DNA of 64,000 bases from Rutstroemia sp. NJR-2017a BVV2 (lineage: Eukaryota > Ascomycota > Leotiomycetes > Helotiales > Rutstroemiaceae), in the NCBI GenBank assembly GCA_002946415.1, contig NJPS01000076.1, forward strand, positions 372,001 through 436,000, read 5' to 3'. The position numbers were made by a program, and so were the translations under genes. Below are positions 20,698 through 31,739 of the stretch, piece after piece; position 1 is the stretch's first letter, and each line of letters begins with the position of its first letter. The notes beneath the pieces were generated by a model that was not told where the DNA came from, did no database searches, and worked only from the letters and a program-made list of their open reading frames with translations.

Positions 20698-21818
20698 ATG
20701 TCTCGGTCTTCCATATCCGCAATCTTGTCCACAGTCCTGCTCTTCGCCTCCGTCCAAGGTGCAGCAGTCCAACGAGATGCGCAGAAGCACTGTGCAGCAA
20801 ATTCACACTGGCCGGGATGGCAAAAGATCCAATATGCATTCGTATTGTGAGTAGAAATACGTTTTTTGCCATTCATTCACTAATTCTCAGTAGCGGAGAC
20901 TCATACTCATCCACCACATTTAATGTCTCTGGCACCCAGCCCACGCCAACAAATCCTCTTGGAAATCCACCATATCCAGGGTATACCGCGTCCAACGGAC
21001 CTAATTGGGTTGATTACCTCACAGTCAAGTACAATCGCTCGACCTTGTTGACTTATAACCTCGCATATGGCGGTGCAACTATCGATTCATCACTCGTTGC
21101 ACCTTACGAACCGCAAGTCTCCTCCATAGCTGAGCAGATTGAGAATGAATTCTTCCCTGCTTATGCCGGCAAACCAGCAAGTGCTCCTTGGGCCTCTGAC
21201 AATACTATTTTCGCTATCTTTGATGGCATAAATGATGTGGGAAATTCATACTACCAGGGCGTTCCGGCGACGACCAACCTCAACCAACGCATCTTCGCAG
21301 TCTATGCCGGTCTTGTTGATCAACTATACTATATTGGCGCTCGTAACTTCGCGTTCCTGAATGTGCCACCAGTTGACAGGAGCCCTTTGTCACTTGCCAA
21401 CGATGCTGCATACCAACAACAAGAGAAGCTTGACATTGCTGCATGGAACACGCTTGTAACAGCTCTAGCCCAGAACCTGAAGAAGACCTTCTCGGATGTT
21501 AACGTTTTCACGGTCGATGCACACTCTCTCTTCACCAAAGTTTTGGATAACCCTGCGAGCTATCCGCAGACTGCTCTCTACAAAAATACTACGGCCTACT
21601 GTGCTGCTTACCAAAAGTAAGTGTTGTGAGCCAAAACATGAATGGATGTTCTAACAATTCCCAGTGGTACACCAACGACGAATTATACGGATCCATCTTG
21701 CTACATTCCGGTAAACCAGTACTTCTGGCTAAACTCGCTGCATCCGACATATCCCATGCATGATGTTCTTGCACAAGGTGTTGCTCAGGTGTTGAACGCG
21801 GGCCCAAATGTTTGCTAG
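20698..21818 (+). CDS. Secreted GDSL/SGNH acetylesterase (CAZy CE16-like)
   Basis: Three exons: 20698-20846, 20891-21616 and 21665-21818 (342 aa). The first ~22 residues are a signal peptide (MSRSSISAILSTVLLFASVQ, then GA). The SGNH blocks are: block I FSGDSYS with catalytic Ser54, block II glycine in NLAYGGATID, block III Asn in FDGINDVG, and block V His in LNSLHPTYPMH. The order and the spacing fit carbohydrate esterase family 16, which removes acetyl groups from plant hemicellulose oligosaccharides. Several N-glycosylation sequons (NYT, NVS, NTT) agree with secretion. It likely acts outside the cell during growth on plant material; the exact substrate is not known from sequence. Confidence 0.9.
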
Positions 21819-22870
21819 AGAAATCAAATCCTGAAGTCTATCCCAAAAACTATAGCATATCTGTGATTTCATACGTGACACAAGATTCAGAACCGCCAGA
21901 TCTGTTGAGACTCTTGAGTATTCCAATGACTTGCACATTATCCATGCACACCAACAATTAATGAGAGACTAAATATAGAATTGTCGTAAACCAAGACATG
22001 TAATCCCGATGGCAATACTCCGGGACCCTGAGTTACTTCAACGTTTTAGGGAACATTGTCCATTAAACCGTAGACAATCTTCGCGTTAAGACAGCTGGTT
22101 CTGCAATCACGTGATAATCACGTCACTCTCTCGCTTTCAAGGAAACTTCACTCTGATCGCAGCTTTTCAACGGTTTGGGTAGATTTACCTAAAGCTATTT
22201 TCAAGCTGACTACATAGACTTACCTATCACCATCCTATTATTTCTCGTCTCCCTACTTCTACAACTCGTACCTTAACAGGATTTCCATCCCTAAAGCGTG
22301 CACCCTAGATGAACTAACCTCGATCAGGTTAACGAACCCGGTGGTCGTGAGCTTTTACTATGTCGGTCTCTCGTCTATCTTTGCGACACCGGGATAACGA
22401 CCTTATCAACTTATCAATTCTCTTATCGAACCCCTCATATCCCCTCTTTTGTAGAAAGCTTCACTGCTTCGAAGCTTCCTACTCGTCCATCTGTCAACGT
22501 TCTCGGACGCATGGTCAAGATAGCTAGCTTCTTAGCCATTCCAGGGACGATAAACTTCTGAAATCTTTGGAGAGATCTTGTCATGACTTCGCGATGCCAA
22601 AGCTACCGCCTCACAGGAGTCAACTTTGATTAGTCCAGCTGTGATGGCTTGACCCGATTAATACACCAAGTCCCGCTGGCGTACAGTAACAGAATTGTGG
22701 TAAAGATATATATGTGCTTGACGTTCCCCAATTGGTTTCCCCTTCTGTATACCACTTGCCTTTCTATTGTCGAGGAGCCATCTCAATCCTATTCACGAAG
22801 GTTTCGTGAGCTTTAATTCTCCCTCTCTAACATCTCTTTTCCTCAATTGACTTGTACGCTGTTATTCAAA
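21819..22870. other. Intergenic region 5' of the copper amine oxidase
   Basis: About 1 kb with no supported gene. A TATA-like run (GATATATATG, near 22705) lies roughly 160 bp before the next start codon. The CT-rich stretch after 22740 resembles a typical fungal core promoter and leader. Confidence 0.5.
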
Positions 22871-25124
22871 ATGGCTATTAATAGACTGCAATCACTCGCA
22901 CATCACATTTCTGCCACTTCACCTCCGCCACATCCTTTCGATCCTCTTAGCAATGCAGAAATTGAGAAGGCCGTTGAGGTCATCCGAGCAGAGAAGGGCC
23001 AAGTTCACTACAATGCCATCACATTATATGAGCCGCGCAAAGCGGAAATGTTGAAATGGCTAGAGAGCCCACAGACTGTATCGAGACCAAAGAGAATTGC
23101 AGATGCGGTAGTTATTGCACCGGGTGGAAAAGTGTATGATGGCTTGGTGGATCTTGTCGAGGGCAAAGTTCTAAAGTGGGAGCATGTGGATGGTGTTCAA
23201 CCTTTGGTAAGTATATGGCTCCTCGCATTCACTGGCAACGAAGGGATCAATGGTTACTGACAAAAACCCAGATCACAATGGAAGATCTCCAAATTGTGGA
23301 GCACGTTGTTCGAAAGGACCCTAAAGTCATCGAGCAATGCGTGTTGAGCGGTATTCCAAAAGAAGATATGCACAAGGTGTACTGCGATCGTAAGTTTCTG
23401 CTGCATTCATGGTTTCGCTCCCCTTTTGCTAAGCGATGGATTATCAGCATGGACAATTGGTTACGACCACCGATTCGGCAACAACGTTCGTTTGCAACAA
23501 GCTCTCATGTACTACCGCCCTCACATGGATGACTCTCAATATTCCTTCCCGCTCGACTTCTGCCCAATTTTCGATGCGGAAAAACAAGAAATCATCCACA
23601 TCGATATCCCAGAAGTTCGACGGCCTGTCAACAAGGCTGCACCCAACAACTACCACCCCGCAAGCATAGAACAAGAGGGAGGATACAGAAAGGACATTAC
23701 ACCTATCAACATCACACAACCTGCAGGTGTATCTTTCAAGGTCGATGGACGCACCCTTGACTGGCAAAACTGGAATGTTCACGTCGGCTTCAACTACAAG
23801 GAGGGAATTGTCCTCAACAATATCACATACAATGACAAGGGAACTGTCAGGCCGGTCTTCTACAGACTGTCTTTGGCTGAGATGGTCGTTCCTTACGGCA
23901 ACCCAGAACATCCTCACCAGCGCAAACACGCCTTCGATCTTGGTGAATACGGAGGAGGATACATGACCAACAGTCTCTCCCTCGGATGCGATTGCAAAGG
24001 AGCAATCCACTACATGGACGCCGCCTTCGTCAACCGCGCCGGAGAAAGCACCACCATCAAAAACGCCATCTGTATCCACGAAGAAGACGCCGGCATCCTG
24101 TTCAAACACACCGATTTCCGCGACGACTCCGTGATCGTAACCCGCGGCCGCAAACTCATCATCTCGCACATCTTCACCGCCGCCAACTACGAATACTGCG
24201 TGTACTGGATCTTCCATCAAGACGGCACCATCCAGCTAGAAATCAAGCTCACCGGTATCCTGAACACGTATTCCATGAACCCAGGCGAAGACACCAAAGG
24301 CTGGGGAACTGAAGTTTACCCCGGTGTTAATGCGCACAATCATCAACATCTCTTCTGTCTGCGTATCGACCCGAACATCGACGGTCCTGAAAACACCGTC
24401 TTCCAAGTCGACGCCATGCAAGGTGCTGGCGAAGTCGGCAGCGCGGAGAACTACTACGGAAATGCGTTCTATGCGAAGAAAACTAAGTATAACACCGTTA
24501 ACGAGTCTATCAGCGACTACGACGGTGTTACCTCCAGGACGTGGGAGATGGCCAACACTAATAAATTAAACCCCTACAGCCACAAACCAGTCTCGTATAA
24601 GCTGGTTAGCAGAGAAGTGCCAAAGCTCTTGCCCAAGGAGGGTTCATTGGTCTGGAAGCGTGCTGGTTTCGCTCGACACGCCGTTCACGTAACACCTTGT
24701 ATGTATCCCCTTCCCCCATCCCACCCCCTCCCCCTAAACTAACCTCCCCCTCCCCACAGACTCCGACGACCAACTCCACCCCGCCGGCCGCCACGTGCCT
24801 CAAACTTCCGGCGAGCCCTCCAAAGGCCTCCCCGAATGGATCGCGCACGGCGACGCCCCCATCGCCAACAAAGACATTGTGCTGTGGCACACGTTCGGCA
24901 TCACGCATTTCCCGTCGCCCGAAGATTTCCCCATCATGCCGGCCGAGCCCATGACGCTGCTGCTGCGCCCGCGCAACTTCTTTACTAAGAACCCGGCGCT
25001 GGACGTCCCGCCGAGTTACTGCAGTACCCCGAGTAGTGTGGCGAGTAAAGAGGGGGAGAAGAGTGTGATGAATGCGAAGGATAGGGCGAGTAGGTTGGTG
25101 GAGGGGAAGGGGTGTTGTAAGTGA
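22871..25124 (+). CDS. Copper amine oxidase
   Basis: Four exons: 22871-23206, 23272-23389, 23448-24698 and 24760-25124 (689 aa). All key residues are present: the cofactor-forming Tyr in TAANYEYC (Tyr399, converted to topaquinone), the catalytic base Asp in AFDLGEYGGG (Asp315), and copper ligands His450 and His452 in NAHNHQHLF and His618 in GITHFPSPED. Numbering is close to the Hansenula peroxisomal enzyme. It oxidises primary amines to aldehydes with release of ammonia and hydrogen peroxide, allowing amine use as nitrogen source. No signal peptide is visible, so an intracellular (peroxisomal or cytosolic) location is likely. The C-terminus KGCCK is not a canonical PTS1. The exon 2-3 junction restores DPWTIGYD. 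Confidence 0.95.
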
Positions 25125-25805
25125 GGTGGTGGTGGGTTGATGGGTGAGGTTGGGGCTTGTGCATATTAGTGCTTGAATATTTCTTGATAATGAGGCCTAG
25201 GGGCGTATTGGGATTGCGTGGGGGATGGGTTTGAAAAGGTTGATCGTATTTTAGCCGAACTTGTATCATGAATTGACCTAAGTTTTATCTTCTATATCCC
25301 GTCTGATTGGTCAATCGGCTGTTCGATTGTCTACTCAGGGCGGACTTTATCATTCGGTCCATCACCCGACGAGACATTAGATTATGGGAGTGAGTCCGAG
25401 TCAAGCGGGAACTAGCACGTCTTAAACGATGCATCTCTTTCCTCCTAGTGAGTTTAGAAGATTTTATTTGCTACAAGCTCTTATTACCAGCCAGTGCCTT
25501 TTTATGATAACTAACTCTAGCCCTAGCTACTCTATACTCGAATCGGCCGTCCCTCGTGGTATCGTATAGGAATCTCCATCTTTCAAAACTTTCCCAACTC
25601 ATCAAATGCCATTATGTCGTCTTGCAATTGCCGTCGCTAATGGCGCTATCAACAACAGCCGCAGAGCTCCACATCGGAGTTGTTTTGTATCGAATCGTAT
25701 CGCATTACATCTTGCCCTGTTGGAATTCGCACAACTCTGCGAATACGCACTCGTTCCTCTAAGTCCATAAATCCACCCAAATGTAGGCGCCATCAATGAA
25801 GATTT
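25125..25805. other. Convergent intergenic region
   Basis: 3' flanks of the amine oxidase and the minus-strand unknown gene. Nothing is recognised. Confidence 0.55.
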
Positions 25806-27257
25806 TCAAGGCCCATCGAGTCCACTCCTCGCCCTCCTAAAGCCGAACGCACTCCGTTTCCCCAACCCCGTTCCCCGTCCCGTCGTCCCCGCCGAGCCAA
25901 CCCCATCACTAATGACTCTACCCACCCGTCCTATCCACCCCTTTTCATCCGACATCCTCCCTCCATGAGGCAATAACAACTTATTCTTCATCGCCCTCGC
26001 GTAGTCAACTTGCCAGTTCCAGAAGCTTTTCCTCGCTGCATTCGTACAGCATAACTCTTGTAAATACGTAAGAATCCTCTGGCTCCTCCGATCGTCATCT
26101 TCCATTACTCGTGCGAAAGTGAGAGAAGTCATTGCTGGTCTAGCGGAGCTCTTTCGGTGACGATTGATGATGATTGGTTGTGAGGAACTACTTGATCGCG
26201 GGAAGACCTGTCGCAGAGGCGTGTTTTTGATGACTTCATGCAGAGGGGTAAAAGTGGTGACTGTCGGCTCTTCTTCTGTGTTGAAATAAGTGTTCCTAAG
26301 TAGGGCGTCGTCATGCTGAAATCTATCAGAAAGTGCCTGGTATCTTCCACACCAGTAAGAAGAAGGCTGAGCAGCGTGGACTTGCATTACGTTTGTGGTA
26401 AACTCTCCATGAGGTGGAGAATATTGTACTTCGGAAGTCGTAGGGTCGCCAGTCCTAGCAGGACACGAGGCTTGTCGATTGCTACTCAGTGAAGTGATGG
26501 AGAATGAATGCGAGATGGATGAAAGGACTGCAAATGTCTTCGATTTCGGTAGCTGAATAGCCGGTTCCGCTCTTGGAGAATCAGGACGTAGCAGACGTTG
26601 TGGCCGATTGTAAGTCTCAACTGCCTAATAGTCTATGAGCATTTGGAAGCCAAGCAGAGTCTGCGCTTTGATGCATACCTCTGTTTTCAAACGTCTTCTA
26701 ACTGGCGTACTTACATAGCGGCGGGCCGTACCAGTCCTCGATCCAAAGGTCGGACTGGGTATCCTCGATGCTGTAATTTCGACTTCGTTCACACTGTTGT
26801 GTCTGGACCTTGAACTATCGAACTCTGGTCTCCATGGTTGCCGAGTACGAGGCTGGCTGATGTCGGCTCCAGATACCAAAGCTGTTAGACCGGAACTGGC
26901 AACTGTAGGATTGCTGTGAAGTGGGTGTGGAAAGTTAGCAGCTGATGACCGACGTTCATGCGTCAGTCTTTTGTGTAAGGCGCTTCTTGGAGCGAAAGGA
27001 ACTGGCTGTGTATTTTCTTTGACTAGATTGTGGATGTTCGGTGATGAGTGTGAGTATGATAACTCGTCCACAAGACGACGCCTACTCGGTGTAGATCCCC
27101 TAGGTCTGAGCCTACTCGAATTATGAAGCCAAGGGTCGTTGTTAGATGGAAGAGGGGTTCTCGTCGTCATTCTTCTAACGTCTTCGTGGGAATATCTGGA
27201 GCGATAAGTACTTCTTCTGCCATATAAGATGCGACGCTCCTGGAAATTGAGATTCAC
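25806..27257 (-). CDS. Unknown Arg/Ser-rich protein
   Basis: Two exons, 27257-26715 and 26624-25806 (453 aa), joined by a 90-nt intron (GTAAGT...GACTATTAG) in phase 0. The second exon stays open from AVETYNRPQRLL to the end, which supports the model. The N-terminal ~300 residues are basic, Ser/Arg/Pro-rich and disordered. A more ordered segment follows: YWCGRYQALSDRFQHDD, LLRNTYFNTEEE, and a helix with RSQRILTYLQELCCTNAARK and SFWNWQVDYARAM. The tail is Gly-rich and basic. I do not recognise the family with certainty; the WCGRYQALSDRF block is shared, as I recall, by uncharacterised fungal proteins. No targeting signal is visible. Confidence 0.7.
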
Positions 27258-28979
27258 TTTGGCGTGGGTGAAAAGAGATTAAGTGAGAGCGAATGTGTAT
27301 ATAAAAGAAATAAGACCAGACTCAATGATTCCGAGATAAGAAGGTGCAATTGGAAGTTCCTAGGTGTAAATTTTACTAGCATATTCTGAATATAGATCTG
27401 TCTGACTGACAACATCAGGAAAACCCGACAGAAATAACCTCTTCATTCACAAGAAAGCTTTGGCTACATCTCAGCTTCAAGCTCAAAATGTTCACCGTAG
27501 CTTATTTCTTCCAGACTTACTTTTACTTCTGCTCCTATTCTCTTGCTCATTCTTTAAGCTTCAATATCTCTTTCGTAGAGCTCCCACCTCATCTGTTCCT
27601 ATCTTCAATCTGCTTCATTGACAACTGCCAAGCCGAGACAGACCACGCCGGTGAGTACTGATCAGTATAACTCCAACTTACGTTTCCAAGTTGACATTGA
27701 AAGAACTCCGTTCGCAGAGCAGTTCAATTGTTGCAAGCAAAGGTGAGACGTAGAGGAAGGGAAAACGAATAAGTATCCTTAAGAACCTTTGAAATATATA
27801 AGAGAGTTTCTACTTATAGTAAGTTCTAGTCCAGTACGATCCGACTTCACGTCAATACAAATTAAGCATGAAGTGTTCTCGAGAAAGTTCGCCGAATTCC
27901 ATATCCAATAAGATTAAACAACTTGCACCCATATTCGCTCCTCGGCGAACTAATTGGAAATACAGCGCCTCTGGCCCACGAAAAACTCGGTGATTTGACT
28001 TTGGAGGAAGTAAAAATTGCTCGGATGGCTAGATTGACTGAGGAGAAAGACCTTGCCGCGATGCCATATATACACGAGCAACGGCGATATCAGGAAGAAT
28101 AGAAGACCCCGTGGTCGACCGTTTATTGGCTCGGACTGCGATGTATTGTATGGACGATGTTCACGAAGAAACCCGACAGCACCAATCGGGCGTGGGTCAC
28201 TATCCAATATGGTTATGCTACGAAGAATACCGGAAGACCAGTCTGAGAAGCAGGTCAACAAACACTCGAATAATAATCCGTCAGAACTATCGCCTTGGGA
28301 TTGTCTACTTCTGCAATTTGGACTTCAAGTCTCTATTTTTACCGGTAATAGTTGTGAAGTTAGGCTTCGGTTTGCTGTATCGTCCTTCCACTGCTCCTTA
28401 AAATAATTCCAGTCACAAGATACCTTACACATACAATTATCTTTTAGATGCGACGTCTCGGAAATCAAGTAGGGTCCAGCTGTACACTCGGGTTGTCTCC
28501 TTCTATTATGGCAGTTCAGATTAGCAATTTTGAAAAAGTAAGCCGACCAGAGCTTCAGGGTAGCGGGCTCTGGGGAAGCAAGACATATATCTATCAAAGT
28601 ATAGATATCTGATGGCAGATTAAGGTATTTCAGCAATTTCTCCTTCCTCTGGCTGAGGCTCAGCGGGCCAAATCAGCCATCTTAATTGTAGAGAATACGG
28701 ATCTAGCCGTTTATACTACGAATATGCATCTTGGGATCATTAGGATCTAAGAGATCTAACTTGTACGGAGATTCTATACACGACTGGTATGTCTGCCATT
28801 AGATGGGAGTTTCGTGTTCAACTTCAAATAGTATTCTCTAACTAATACTTAGTACTTGGCTTTCTATATATGATATATCCATCTCTTGATCTTTCGAAGT
28901 CTTCAACCACCTTGTATTTACCAAGTAAATACACAACTGTTATATGGAGTTTCAGCGATTCGCTCTGAAATTATCTCGC
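27258..28979. other. Intergenic region between unknown gene and HET gene
   Basis: About 1.7 kb holding the promoter of the minus-strand gene starting at 27257. A small open frame at 27488 (MFTVAYFFQTYFYF...) was judged too weak. No other structure is seen. Confidence 0.5.
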
Positions 28980-30758
28980 TTAAACAAGTATAATGAAATT
29001 GTTAGGAGTTTCCCAATATTTACATTCCTCATTGAGAGAAATCCATATCTGAATAAACCCAACTCGCTCATAGAATCTAGTAGTAACTTCAACCTCTAGG
29101 TGCCCATAATTCTGTGACGGGCTTGAGACCGGACATATGACGAGTCCGAAGAGCATGACTTCCTCGTTATCAGAGGTAATGATGTGCGGAAGGCGGCGAA
29201 GTAAAAAGAGAGCACTTAAGTTATCTCTTTGTTTATCTTCTTCGAAGTCGAAGGTTATTTCTATTCGTCCTCCTGAGCTCACTATAGCTGGAATACAAAG
29301 TGTATTTTTGTTTTTCCCTTGTAACGAAATAAACGGGGCATCGAGCTTGATGCAGGCGTCGTCAACTTGGCCATATGGGTTACTGCCAGGGTTCTGTATC
29401 CAGAAGTCGTGAAATAATACCTGAGTTGGAACTGTGATAGGAGTGTGTTGATACATGACGTCTTTCGAGTTGACGAATTCCACAGGGCCGATAACAGAAG
29501 CCCAAGACCAGGAGGGAGCGATATATCCATTCGACCCTGATGCGGGCTTGAGTGTCTCCGACTTTTTCCAGCATAATCCGAATGCTATATCCTCCCACCA
29601 CACCCCAGCACAATATTTACCGTTATCATGTATAGCCACCTCATAAGCTAGACCTGACAGTGCTGGTAGCACGTCCGAGGCAAAAGTTAAACTGCGTCTG
29701 CTGAATTCACTGACCATATTATACCAGCTGGAATAGGGGGTAAGCAGCGACATGCTACGATGTCTTGGCTTTTGGATACCTCGAAAAAGATACGTGAAGT
29801 GTTTGCCGGTTCCTCGAATGACCAGCGCGCCTTCCAGCCGGTCTGACATTCCTTCATCGAAATCCATATCTCGACATGACCAGAGGATCTTGGTGTTCAG
29901 GAATTTGAGCTGTCGGTTGGACAGATAACACTCTTGCAGACACCAGCCACGAGTGTCCAGTGGTGGTATGACGTTACATTCTGGACCTGCCCACGGCCAA
30001 TTCTCCATAAGCTGAGAGCGATCAGCGAGATATATTTCTGCACTCTGACCCGAGGATGAGGTTATCTTGACCGTTGAATGCAGCAATGGCCGGTGCTTCA
30101 AAAAACCTTCTGAGTCAGCTGAGGCGTATGATGCTGAGAGTGTAAGAGCGGCGCCTCGATAGACTTGAGCCATCCTGGAAGCTTCTGTTTCCCAGTCTTT
30201 CCTATCGCCCTGGATAATGCATAGGGAGTCAATCCATAAGTAACGTATTCCTAGCATTCGAGAAAACTGAATTGCATCTCGAAACGTTGCTGGGGTGATG
30301 TTTGGAGGGAATCCGTTCTGCATCTGTTTGAAGTTGTCTCGAGTGGTAATGAATATATTGGATCTGCCCCAGCAATGACTTAGAGCAATGTATGCACCTC
30401 GCTGTCCCTTGGTAGATTCTACTAATTTCACGATTTGAGTGGAATCACCGTAGCCAACATCGAGAACGCGGGTGGGCAACAGCGGATATTCGGTAACGCG
30501 ACAGGAAGGGTGATTTTCATCACAATTGGAAATCCATCGCTGAACCCTAGCAATGACGAGAGGACTGCAGGGGTCTTGATGTATCAGCGCGTATCTTTCA
30601 GGGAGGGAAGAGAATATATCCAGGTTATCTAGGAATTGCGTTAGTGACACACTGACACCGTGTCTTGCATCTTGGCTTGAGAAAAATACATATTGGAGTG
30701 GTTGGATCTGTGAGAAGAGATAGTCCTTTAATACAAATTTGCTCTTTGTGCGCATCAT
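28980..30758 (-). CDS. HET-domain (heterokaryon incompatibility) protein
   Basis: A 592-codon open frame without visible introns. Numbered from its first ATG, the HET domain core is YIALSHCWG (residues 123-131), followed by ITTRDNFKQMQNGFP, FRDAIQFSRMLGIRYLWIDS, LCIIQGDRKDWETEA and MAQVYRGAALTLSASYA. Later blocks (LDTRGWCLQECYLSNR, YSSWYNMVSEFSRRSLTFAS, DVLPALSGLA, YIAPSWSWASV) are the usual C-terminal features of large HET proteins. These proteins can trigger programmed cell death after fusion with non-self cells, but most copies have unknown roles. The N-terminus is uncertain: sequence before LPERYALIHQ is atypical, the frame opens upstream to 30816, and an extra 5' exon may exist. It lies next to a RIP-like, repeat-rich block, a common setting for this fast-evolving family. 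Confidence 0.88.
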   Translation of the reverse strand: MMRTKSKFVLKDYLFSQIQPLQYVFFSSQDARHGVSVSLTQFLDNLDIFSSLPERYALIHQDPCSPLVIARVQRWISNCDENHPSCRVTEYPLLPTRVLDVGYGDSTQIVKLVESTKGQRGAYIALSHCWGRSNIFITTRDNFKQMQNGFPPNITPATFRDAIQFSRMLGIRYLWIDSLCIIQGDRKDWETEASRMAQVYRGAALTLSASYASADSEGFLKHRPLLHSTVKITSSSGQSAEIYLADRSQLMENWPWAGPECNVIPPLDTRGWCLQECYLSNRQLKFLNTKILWSCRDMDFDEGMSDRLEGALVIRGTGKHFTYLFRGIQKPRHRSMSLLTPYSSWYNMVSEFSRRSLTFASDVLPALSGLAYEVAIHDNGKYCAGVWWEDIAFGLCWKKSETLKPASGSNGYIAPSWSWASVIGPVEFVNSKDVMYQHTPITVPTQVLFHDFWIQNPGSNPYGQVDDACIKLDAPFISLQGKNKNTLCIPAIVSSGGRIEITFDFEEDKQRDNLSALFLLRRLPHIITSDNEEVMLFGLVICPVSSPSQNYGHLEVEVTTRFYERVGFIQIWISLNEECKYWETPNNFIILV

Positions 30759-31176
30759 GACGACGACTTGTGGTAGGAAATTGATCTTTTCCTGACCAGA
30801 TACGTTGTAGAGAATGGACTACGAGGTAAAGTGTGCAATTGTTATACCGTATGACGTCTTCTGGAGCTGTTTCTGACTCGTCCATAGCATCAATCTGGAT
30901 ATCTATCGGCGGCAAGTTTAGACCATTCGTAAAAACACTCTCAGGGAGCGCTCGGCAGAAGGGACATCGACTCGCTTCATTATCATCGTGCGCAGCCTTC
31001 GCGACATTCATTTCTAGAGAGGACTTGTCGCTATTATTAGCATCGATATATTGAGATGGATTTAATATAATAATAAGGGAAAACTTGATGCTAGAAAGTT
31101 AGAAAGTATATATAATGATTCCACCCAAATCGCACCCGCTAACCAGCCTAACCATAATTCCTAACCATAATTCCTG

Positions 31177-31200
31177 AATGAATCTTATATAAGATTCATT
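31177..31200. repeat. Perfect 24-bp palindrome
   Basis: Left arm AATGAATCTTAT followed directly by its exact reverse complement. The right arm (ATAAGATTCATT) is the same sequence that is repeated in tandem 40 bp further on. Confidence 0.9.
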
Positions 31201-31240
31201 TGATTCCCCCGCAAAATTTTAGCGTCGATTTGCCGAGGCC

Positions 31241-31282
31241 ATAAGATTCATTTGATAAGATTCATTTGATAAGATCCATTTG
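31241..31282. repeat. 14-bp direct repeat, three units
   Basis: ATAAGATTCATTTG occurs three times head to tail, with one change in the last copy (TTC to TCC). Confidence 0.9.
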
Positions 31283-31523
31283 TTAGGGTTAGGTCCATAC
31301 CCGCTCCAATATCGCTCGGATCCGGCTCAAATTCGAGTATAAGTTAAGTCCAATATATGCGACACGCATCCCGTTGAGTATTTCCCCCAAACTCCATTAG
31401 AAGGTAAGTTGTACCAAAAGATCATTATCGTCGTCGATTTTTGATGGGGTAAGCCCATACACAGACCAAGCCAGTCCGTACAGGGCCAGTCCGCCCATGC
31501 ACAGGCCAAGTCAGTAGAATATT

Positions 31524-31563
31524 AGTATAAAAGTATAAAAGTATAAAAGTATAAAAGTATAAA
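31524..31563. repeat. (AGTATAAA)5 tandem array
   Basis: Five exact copies of the octamer AGTATAAA, each of which is itself TATA-box-like. Confidence 0.95.
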
Positions 31564-31739
31564 TAGAAAATTACAACAAACCATTTCATATATAGGACAG
31601 AGTATAGATACTGAATATATAAAGGTAGTTAGATATAAAAAGGGGGAAAGAGAAACAAAGAAGGTTTGTTTTTGAAAGAAGAATTGAAAGAAGCATTGAA
31701 ATCAGTATTCGAAGCAGTATTCCAAGAAAGAATCAAATC

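Larger units (their letters stand above)
30759..31739. other. AT-rich repeat block 5' of the HET gene
   Basis: Strongly AT-rich DNA with short direct repeats, a 24-bp palindrome, a 14-bp triplicate and an 8-bp array, listed separately. A minus-strand frame (31011-30625) containing CPFCRALPESV could be a 5' exon of the HET gene or noise. Confidence 0.55.

Noticed and set aside
23444..24220. 258-codon minus-strand frame
   Set aside because: Antisense shadow of the copper amine oxidase main exon.
27488..27660. Small frame MFTVAYFFQTYFYFCSYS... that could be a secreted peptide
   Set aside because: Under 60 residues, no convincing signal-peptide cleavage region, no supported continuation after a possible donor.
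30625..31011. Minus-strand frame with CPFCRALPESV
   Set aside because: May be a 5' exon of the HET gene, but no intron of acceptable length with proper signals joins it in frame.
31283..31293. TTAGGGTTAGG, telomere-like
   Set aside because: Less than two units; expected by chance in AT-rich repeats.
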